DNA from: Meconema thalassinum
Taxonomy: Eukaryota; Arthropoda; Insecta; Orthoptera; Tettigoniidae
DNA: 64,000 nucleotides
NCBI GenBank assembly: GCA_946902985.2
Contig: OX336388.2
Location: forward strand, 290,944,526-291,008,525
Direction: 5' to 3'
The position numbers and the translations under genes were made by a program. Positions 56,748-64,000 of this stretch are shown here, in pieces. Within the stretch, counting starts at the first letter, position 1. Each line of letters begins with the position of its first letter. The notes beneath the pieces are model-generated. The model was given only the letters and a program-made list of their open reading frames with translations, did no database searches and was not told where the DNA came from.

Positions 56748-57040
56748 TTAAGTAATGGGGCCAAGCTGACACGGTAGACGCTAGGGTTCGAGCCCCCACC
56801 GTCAACCGTCCTTGAAATGGTTTTCCGTGTTTTCCCCATTTTTAACTCCAGGCAAATGCTGTAACGGTACCTTCTAACAGGTCACAGCCGCTTCTTTCCA
56901 CATCCTTGCCAAGTTTCATTCACCATCATTCATTTCATCTCGCATTAACTCCTCTCATGAGGTTGGTGTTAGGAAGGGTGTCCAGACATGAAAACCATCC
57001 ACCGCAAAGACTTTCATTGCATCACATATTAAGAGGTAGC
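56748..57040 (+). mobile_element. tRNA-derived SINE of family S2/S3
   Basis: GCTGACACGGTAGACGCTAG with B-box GGGTTCGAGCCCCCACC. Then a body resembling the S2 SINE at 21,317 (TGGTTTTCCGTGTTTTCCCC, CCAGGCAAATGC, GTCACAGCCGCT) and a distinct end (GGTTGGTGTTAGGAAGGGTG). The S2-like head joined to a different tail suggests modular SINE families. Confidence 0.72.
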
Positions 57041-57561
57041 TATACATACATTCATATATTAATTGAATCAGCAGATGAGACATTACACACTTGTTGAAAA
57101 TTGCTTTCTCTCTCCATTTAAGAATCTGACTTTTAGTTCGAGCTACTTAGTGTTCAAAGACATACTTGGCACACTCAAACAACTTTTACCTTCTCTTTTT
57201 TTTTGTTAGTGGACAGGTAAAGTAATTGAGATCTGTTCAATTTAATAGGCCCATTGTATCTCTCTGTGTTTCCTTTTGGAGACACACTAAATGTATTGCA
57301 GTCTGTCCTTTTATTAGCTCCATTGTACAGCCACAACCTCCCCCTTCCCTCCAATGCAGAATATAATTACCTTTCTGACTGAGAGTTAATTATCAAACAA
57401 TCTTGCTAATCACCTATTGTCAGGAAATTGACCAATATCCTTGGTATTACTCAATTATAACAGTATGATTTATTCACACATTAAAGTGTCATTTAAACTA
57501 ATAGCACATCCAACCCATCTGTGTGAAATCACGTCACACAAGGCTTTCCTTTAAAATTCTA
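57041..57561. other. no recognised feature
   Basis: A+T-rich; only chance frames. Confidence 0.45.
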
Positions 57562-57563
57562 TA

Positions 57564-58391
57564 AGGTGCGTTCAAAAAGTAACGAGCCGGAGGCTGTAAT
57601 GCGCAAACCGGTGACTACATCGGCTAATCGTGGCGTGTGTAATGAGGTGTGGTTCCGATCAGAGCGTGGAAGGTCACAGCCCGTCACTCGAGGGCACGCG
57701 TGCACGTCACGTGACGATACAAAGCGAGCAGCAGCATGCATCAATCGTCCAACGCTGCCAGTCGCATTGCAAAGAGTGACATGGAGGCGTCAAACGAAGA
57801 GCAAAGAGGTGTTGTTCGGTTTCTGACAGCGAAAGGAGTAGGGGGAACGGACATTCATCGCCGAATGTCACAAGTGTACGGCGAACACTGCATGTCCTTT
57901 GCAAGGGTCAAGGCGTGGCACAAGCGCTTCAGGGAAGGACGGGTGTCGTTAGCCGATGATGCCAGGTCTGGGGCACCCCCCTGCATTACCGATGACAACG
58001 TCCAGCTGGTTGATGCACTCATTACCCAGGACCGCCGAGTGACAGTGAACGCCATAGCCACCGTGGTCGGATTGAGCGTCGGAAGTGTGCACACCATCTT
58101 GTAGGAACGACTGCACTTGTGGAAAGTGTGTGCCCAATGGGTGCCCCACAGTCTTCAACCACACCAGGAAGCATGACGAATGGCCTACTCTCTTGGTCTT
58201 GGTTGGACGATTGATGCATGCTGCTTCTCGCTTTTTATCGTCACGTGATGTGCACGCGTGTCCTCTAACGACGGGCTGTGCCCTTCCACGCTGTGGTCAT
58301 AACCACACCTCGTTACACACGCCACGATTAGCCAATGTCGTCACCGGTTTGCTCATTCCAGCCTCCGGCTCGTTACTTTTTGAACGCACCT
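57564..58391 (+). mobile_element. internally deleted mariner with 190-bp inverted terminal repeats
   Basis: AGGTGCGTTCAAAAAGTAAC at 57,564 and GTTACTTTTTGAACGCACCT ending at 58,391 are flanked by TA on both sides (57,562-57,563 and 58,392-58,393). The inverted similarity continues inward for about 190 bp (57,564-57,753 and 58,202-58,391) at about 90% identity. Typical mariners have TIRs of about 30 bp, so these are extended. Total length 828 bp against about 1.3 kb for a full mariner. Confidence 0.9.
57736..58104 (+). pseudogene. mariner transposase, N-terminal HTH region only
   Basis: From ATG 57,736 (a second in-frame ATG stands at 57,781) the frame reads QRGVVRFLTAKGVGGTDIHR, RMSQVYGEHCMSFARVKAWH, KRFREGRVSLADDARSGAPP and NAIATVVGLSVGSVHTIL. 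This is the bipartite helix-turn-helix DNA-binding domain of mariner transposases, including the 'W...F..GR....D..R.G.P' linker. A TAG at 58,102 ends it, but similarity continues in frame (RLHLWKVCAQWVPHSL...) to about 58,190. The DDE/D catalytic domain is absent through internal deletion. If expressed, the product would bind TIRs without cutting, a possible repressor of related elements; that is inference. Confidence 0.85.
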
Positions 58392-59070
58392 TATATTTTT
58401 TTAAATTCAAACCTCAGTCCTATGGTTTGATGGACAAGAACTCAAAAACACTTTTTCCACTGTCTTTTATACACATTTTTGTACCTTTTTATAGATTTGG
58501 AAATGATCCATTGCTATTGGATTTCTTTGCCGCTATAATGGCAGCAATGTAAGCACATGAAGGAGCAGATGAAGAAGAAGGAGGAGATGAAGAATAAGAA
58601 GATCAAGTACAAAGAGTAAACAATGACGTTGACAATAAAAAAATAGAAGAATAAATTTACTTTTTGTTTGATCCTTGTTTTAATTAAATCACTTCCACAG
58701 GGTCCGGTTAATACTCCAGATTCATTCATGTTTGTTTACCATAGAGTGCATTCAACCCCAGTTCATTCCACTCTGAATCCCATTCACACCCAGCTCATCA
58801 GTCAAATCACACCCAGGATACCCCTAAGAATCCTTCAACTACACACAAAACCCATCGGCTAGCAGGTAATGACAAGAGTTCAACAACCTCCATTCTCAGT
58901 TCCATCTTCATTCATGTATGTTTACATTCCACCGACCTAGCACGCCAGGGTTCTACAACCACCGTCCATCTCCATTCATGATTCATGTTTGTTTATCTCA
59001 TCGTTCATTCCCCACCCTCTCAATCCCATTAAGCCCATGACCTACGGTACAACCCGTTGTCAATCACAGA
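58392..59070. other. no recognised gene
   Basis: Includes a purine-rich GAAGAAGAAGG stretch at about 58,570-58,600 and several CATTC-rich lines. No exon with splice signals found. Confidence 0.45.
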
Positions 59071-59245
59071 GGTCAACCGCCCCGTGACGTCACACACCGG
59101 TTGACCGACCGTGAGTTGAAATCTGACTATTTATTCACCGGGGGGCACGAACAATGATTCGGAAACCTTCGGCTGCACTCGGAAGCAAAGGTTACAAAAC
59201 AAAGCTATATAGCACAAGTCCACCAGAGCGCTCGTTCAGTCTATC
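59071..59245 (+). promoter_or_regulatory. candidate promoter: palindromic CRE, TATA and initiator
   Basis: TGACGTCA (59,085-59,092), the cAMP/ATF-type site, sits inside an inverted repeat GGTCAACCG (59,071) / CGGTTGACC (59,098). TATATAG follows at 59,206 and the arthropod initiator form TTCAGT at 59,235, 32 bases from TATA to the predicted start A at 59,238. Spacing and motif quality are good. The transcript it would drive is unknown. Confidence 0.5.
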
Positions 59246-59279
59246 TAACAGACTGGACAAGAGATGGTCTCTGAACCAG

Positions 59280-59455
59280 AGCCTTACCCCTCCCCAAACC
59301 TTTGTTTACCTTCCTGTTCATTGAACTCCCACCCCCACACCTTCCTCCTAATCCCCTACCACCCTCACCCCTCCCCCACACACCCTCCCCAACCCAGACC
59401 CTCTCCACCCACGCCTAAACCCGTTCCTTGACCTTCCAGGTTTGTTTACCTTCCC
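59280..59455 (+). other. strongly C-rich, G-poor tract downstream of the promoter
   Basis: Runs such as CCCCTCCCC, CCCACCCCCACACC and CACCCCTCCCCCACACACCC dominate for about 170 bp. Possible 5' untranslated sequence or a G-quadruplex former on the minus strand. No coding frame is evident. Confidence 0.5.
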
Positions 59456-60540
59456 GGTTCCTGATGACCCTGAGGGTGGTGGTCGACTTTGGGGAGGTCA
59501 TTGACCTGCCACGCCCCCTAATTTGCATAAATATCGGTATTTGGCTGATGAGCCCCTTTTTCCTCTTCTGTTGAGGGCATTTCTTTTCTTCCTGTCCTTT
59601 ATTTGCCTTGTCCTTTATTTGTTTACCATTTCTTCTTCTAGTATGTAAGTCTGTAGTTAGTATTAGTTATAGTTTTCATTCTCATCTCATCTTTCGCTAT
59701 CACCCAAACCATTAGGGGCCGATAACCTAGATGTTAGGCCCCTTAAAACAACATTATCAACATCATCATTATTTGTGTCTTTATTTTTAGTTACTGTCTG
59801 TTCGCGTTGCTTGTAAGGAAGTACGTCAGGGTTTCATATTGAATTTGTGCCTCATTACTGAACCCATGTACCATTGGTTCAAGGGGTCGAATCCATGTAT
59901 TATTGTAGAAAGAAGGATGGAAATATATAGTCTTCAGAGAAACATAGAAAGATTTTATACAGGAGGGCGAGCATAACGTTGTGCAAGAAGTAAGGGTCCG
60001 GGTGGCCAGGAAATGATATCACGCATGACGCACCGATAGGAGCCGATCATAGCTATAATTAGAACGAGTGGAGCTTTCCGTTTGGAGTGACTGCGAGAAT
60101 GTTTCGGAAATTGATCTTACGTTGCAGTAAATTGGCATCGTCGCAGTTGTGCAAGAAGAAGAATAATTAGATTTAAAGCACTTGCGAGCATATAATTAAC
60201 TAAAGAAATACATCATTGTGAATCATTTCGGAATAGAGATTTTTGTGTGGAGAAAAAGGTTTCAATAATTGCCTAGAAAAGAAGTGCAAACGGGGCCATA
60301 GGTCATAAAAAGTTCCCCGAGACCCGAGATGGAGGGGATTAAAAATCAACCTCAACACCCACGTACCTCAAGAGTAAATTTCATTTAATATCTCGGAATT
60401 GTACGATCGATTTTCACGTACAAAGAAATCAGTTTACGTTTAGAAAACAAGCTTTCCAGAGATATAATTTTTAAATGTGTACGACCATTACTTCAAAAGT
60501 TGGTTATGAAAAAGACGAGGATTTTATCTTTTTTAGCCAA
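59456..60540. other. no gene; short hairpin repeat end at 59,713-59,743
   Basis: AGGGGCC, 16 bases, then GGCCCCT (59,713-59,743) forms a perfect 7-bp stem, followed by TTAAAACAACATTATCAACA and a (CAT)n-like tail. This looks like the 3' end of a dispersed repeat and is loosely related to motif R2 (TTAAGGGGCGG). The rest is unassigned. Confidence 0.45.
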
Positions 60541-60585
60541 AGAGTATAAAAGTCCTGGCAGAGCCAGACCAATCATTCAGTTTAC
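60541..60585 (+). promoter_or_regulatory. candidate TATA + initiator core promoter
   Basis: GTATAAAAGTCCTGGCAG (TATA at 60,545) is followed by ATCATTCAGTTTACC, an arthropod TCAGT initiator with the start A at 60,579, 34 bases from the T of TATA. Both motifs are near consensus. Confidence 0.5.
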
Positions 60586-61725
60586 CATAGGTGCCTGAGG
60601 GCACGGTGCTGTTTCGATCATGCAGTTATTGTCAGCCTGCGGGCGTGACACTGTGTCACTATCATCGTTAATGCAGTTATCAGTCAGCCCAGGGGGCGTG
60701 ACGTTGGAGCATCACAGCAAATGCAGTACTTACTAGACCTCGAGAGGTCGTGATACTCTGTATCACCAACGAGCACCCGTAGGGAGTGGGCGAGAAGTAT
60801 CATCATAGTATCGCCGTGTGAAGACTTAGGAAAATCCTAGTACAGGATTTAGTTCAGCCAGCATCAGTATTTATAGTGAAAGTTCCGAATTACAGTCAAA
60901 GTAGGCTGCGAACTTAAAGAACAGGCGATAGGTCTTCAAATAACAGTTCAGTAAAACGACAGAAAGTATCGTAACGTTTGAAGTACCAACGATAGAGAAA
61001 CAAACAGTTATATAACAGTTTAGGAACCCGATCAGGGTCGGACAAAAATAGTAACGCCTAGTGTATCAAAAAGATAGGAACTCCAGCGCCGAAGAAAATA
61101 AGAAGGGAAATTTTAATCCAAGACATTGTCTAACAGGAGACAAATGAACAGTAAAAGCATTAAGCTACGAAACTAATTAAAGGAATAGCCGTAAGTGCTA
61201 GGGAATCATAGGTCACCGATAAAATATTCGAAAGGACGTAACAGAACAGACTGTAGCTAGACCAACTAAATAGTGTCTAGAAAGAAGCGATTTCGAGCAA
61301 ATAAAATAGAAGCCGATCGTCAGGAAACCGGATTTGAGGAATAGCCGTTCCAGGGAGGGCTAGATTGATTGAGACTTTCATCATCTTGCCAGATAGGAAG
61401 CCAACGTCTAAGAGTGTCAACCCTTGGAAACGGGAAAGAAGGAATCACGTGTGAAAAGGCAAAAAGCAATGCCTTAGTGATTAAAAGCAGTGTATTGTAA
61501 ATATAGTTAAATCCGTTTAAGTGTTATAATTTTTAGTGAGTGTATTTGTGTATGATAAAAGAATATAAAATTGTATTCACTATGTTACCAGTGTTTAAGG
61601 TAAATAATGTGTGTGTGTATCAAGAAGTGTTAATGTGTAAAATGGACTTAGGGAAGATGGCTTAAACACATTCAAGTGGACAAAATGAAACATCGTTGGA
61701 AGTTCGGTCGGTGACCGACATATCA
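60579..61725 (+). ncRNA. candidate long untranslated leader exon ending at GTGAGT
   Basis: From the predicted start to ACATATCAT before the donor GTGAGTAACC (61,726) there is no long frame. The only frame near the end is a short MKHRWKFGR (61,685). The first 200 bases hold four imperfect units of about 50 bp, three starting ATGCAGT (60,620, 60,671 and 60,721), with stems such as GACCTCGAGAGGTC. It may be the leader exon of a gene to the right or an LTR-like relic. Type assigned tentatively. Confidence 0.25.
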
Positions 61726-63871
61726 TGTGAGTAACCATTTCATTATGTTATGTGTTGGGAGGATTTGCGTACAAACCACCTGAGAACGAAAATAATAGGG
61801 ATGTTTTTAAATAACAAATAACAGAATAATAGCGCGATCTGAACGATAAAAATTGAGAAAGTATAAAATAATTATGTGAAATGAATAAATCCCTTAGGGG
61901 AAATGTATGAAATAAAATATCAGTGTAGTTGATAAATGATTTAAATATGTGAAAGCAAGCGTAATAATAATAATAACAATTATATGAATGAATAAATTTT
62001 ATAATGAATTATATGAAAGTAGTAGCTTTCGAGCACCTTTAAAAGAATTAATACTTGTGGTGAACACATTGTTTTGAGCTAAAGCGATTATTGGCACGGG
62101 AGAGGAGTAATATAAAATTGAGATATATGATCAAATGTGTATTGTTGAATCTATCAGTTCTTTGAAGGCAACTTGGCTCAGTAACATGTAAGCGCTGTGA
62201 AGCGCATTAAAGAAATTTGTCACGCTAGGAACGCGTTGGAATACTCGGTAAATTTTATTATGAGGGGCAGTTGGTCGCAGTAATTGAGCTATGGTAAGTC
62301 CTCTGATCATGAGGCCATGTGTGTGTTATATTGTAGAAGGGTGTGAAATATTTGTTGTATTATGAGCGCAGGTTATAGACAGAGGTCGCCCTAACTCGCG
62401 AATGTGTAAGTCCTCCAGTATGGGATATGGTTCCCGAGGCAGTGAAAGGAATCGAACCCAGGTTCGTCTATTATTGAAGCCCTTAAATATTTGTTGTTGT
62501 ATTGAATTATTCTTACCCACCAATGAGGATACTTCATAATTAATAAATGCAGAGTTTAAGAGAATAAGGTCTTGTGAACCTCAATAAAAATAGTATAATG
62601 AAAGCCATGCTTGTTCAAAGAACTACATAATGAAACAGCTGTGTAAAGCTAAGAATCGTTCGTCCCGTGTGTGTGTCATAAAGTGTTATGAGTACCTTGC
62701 CAATTATGTACTTAGCCAATTATGTGCCGCGATAATTCCGTAGGAGAGTGTTTGCCTATCTACTTTACTAAATCAACTATTTCCAACGTTCAACCATTCC
62801 ATTCCAAACGGTAAAAGCGATTGTTTAATAGGTTAAATGGTTAGTAAGTAGTTAGTTATTGTTGTTTTGAGGGGTGGAACTACTAGGTCATCCGCCCCTT
62901 AGGTTAAATGGTAACGTATTATCGTGTCCCTTGTGTGTAGTAATCTCCATATGTACTGATATCCACATGACGACTTTTTTCCATGTTTCAATCAAATAAT
63001 TCGGTTTGATGTTTTACCCGATATTTTAGACACTTCAATGAGAGGTCTTAATTGAGTTGTATCTCTATGGCGTTGGTTCGATTATTTCAGGCAAATATTC
63101 TCATTCCGATTGTGTACACAAATACTCTGCATTTGCTGGGACAGGACTTCAGTAACTCGGTACTTTCTTATCTCCTACTTCGGAATCTGTTTTATTTCTT
63201 GCTAATAACATTTATCTATAATTATTGAACTAAAATAAAAATCGTGATAACTCGTCAAAAAGCTTCTTATTCAACCACAAAAGAGCGAGACTCTTGTAGC
63301 TGCCCCTTGGGCGAAGACGAAGAAACCTATAATTCAATGTCAGACTATATAAATTAATTCAGGTAAGTCTAAATTATTGATGCATATTTCTTCTGTACCT
63401 AGTCTCGTCTTGTGATATCTTGTATGCTCTTAAAGTGAGTTAAAATTATAATTTACTCGAACTGTGACAAGCCTGATGACATGATCTTAGCTATTGGTAG
63501 GGCATTTATCGCCGCAATGTTTTTCCTGCATTGCGGTCTGAGGATTGTAGTTGGTCTTGATTCAACATAGAAGGGATGAAGTCTACCCATTGACATCCAT
63601 CTTCTAAATCATGGTTTCCCAAACATTTTCTGATCATCGCCCACTTTCGAGATTTATAATTTTTTTCGCCAACCTCATTTCAAAAAACGCACAAATCTTA
63701 AAATTACTAACACAAACATTCAAATACCTACATATAAGTTGAGAAATGAGGATTTTTACGGACATTTTCCTCTTAATAGGTACATCATGTTTATTTAGGT
63801 ATAATCATGCACATAAAAAATTTGCAAATAACAAGTCTAAAAAAGGAATAACTATCAATGAAATGAATTTA
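61726..63871. other. no recognised gene; motif R2 near 62,853; decayed B-box near 62,450
   Basis: Very A+T-rich. AGTTATTGTTGTTTTGAGGG (62,853) is motif R2. GGAATCGAACCCAGG (62,449) looks like a reverse tRNA-type B-box of a decayed SINE. CCGCAATG...CATTGCGG at about 63,512-63,536 is a short hairpin. Confidence 0.4.
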
Positions 63872-64000
63872 AACAAGTAGTTCCGTGAAGAACTATACAG
63901 CCTATTTTCATATATCCTGATCATGTTAATTGCCTCTATCAACATACAAAATTTCAGTTTAATTGCTGTAACAGATTCGCATATATTGAGAACCGTCTAA
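63872..64000 (-). mobile_element. family B repeat copy H5, cut by the window end
   Basis: AACAAGTAGTTCCGTGAAGA, the hairpin, AGCCTATTTTCATATATCCT and AATTGCCTCTATCAACATAC match the first 129 bases of H4 with few changes. The remainder lies outside the window. Confidence 0.75.

Noticed and set aside
63512..63536. Rho-independent-like terminator hairpin
   Set aside because: Such terminators are bacterial; the context is eukaryotic and no transcript ends there by any sign.

Overview
This window reads as non-coding-rich genomic DNA from an arthropod, most likely an insect with a large, repeat-laden genome. That is inferred from the element types (piggyBac, several mariner/Tc1 groups, pogo/Tigger, Gypsy LTR, RTE-like and other LINE pieces, tRNA-derived SINEs, Helentron-like elements) and from TATA plus TCAGT promoter arrangements. 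I found no bacterial operons, ribosome-binding sites, rRNA, intact tRNA or CRISPR array. No large intact host gene is visible. Host-gene evidence is limited to a three-exon 58-codon model (16.39-17.01 kb), a doubtful exon at 131-206, and three promoter or leader candidates (36.9, 59.1-59.2 and 60.5 kb).

Layout. 1.4-8.2 kb: two head-to-tail 2.6-kb repeats ('family A'); the second is interrupted by a 1.5-kb repeat ('family B') inserted without target duplication. 8.97-12.54 kb: a 40-bp satellite with two levels of higher-order repeat. 13-25 kb: scattered LINE 3' ends, a mariner 5' end, a SINE inside a SINE, a short Tigger-like element, and the small gene model. 25.4-34.7 kb: two more family B copies, one of them split by a piggyBac element with both TIRs and TTAA sites, then a Tc1/mariner-like relic and a divergent relative of family B. 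36.9-47.7 kb: a promoter and candidate exon cut by a complete, very young 9.97-kb Gypsy-type LTR retrotransposon with CTAG target duplication. 48.6-50.1 kb: family B again. 50.8-52.8 kb: a degraded LINE. 52.9-55.5 kb: a degraded protein-primed-type DNA polymerase B element interrupted by a 425-bp foldback. 55.8-58.4 kb: SINE pieces and a mariner relic with 190-bp inverted repeats. 59-64 kb: promoter-like sequence, a long A+T-rich stretch, and the start of another family B copy.

The most striking pattern is in family B. Each copy carries a GCCAT core, often in the full YY1/Pho-type context GCCGCCATYTTG, once every 145-148 bp, about eight or nine times per element. A relative with different interior sequence (33.3-34.7 kb) keeps the same spacing with a different core. 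Other notable points are a piggyBac gene whose start codon appears to be assembled by splicing, and a mariner relic whose inverted repeats contain the transposase start codon.
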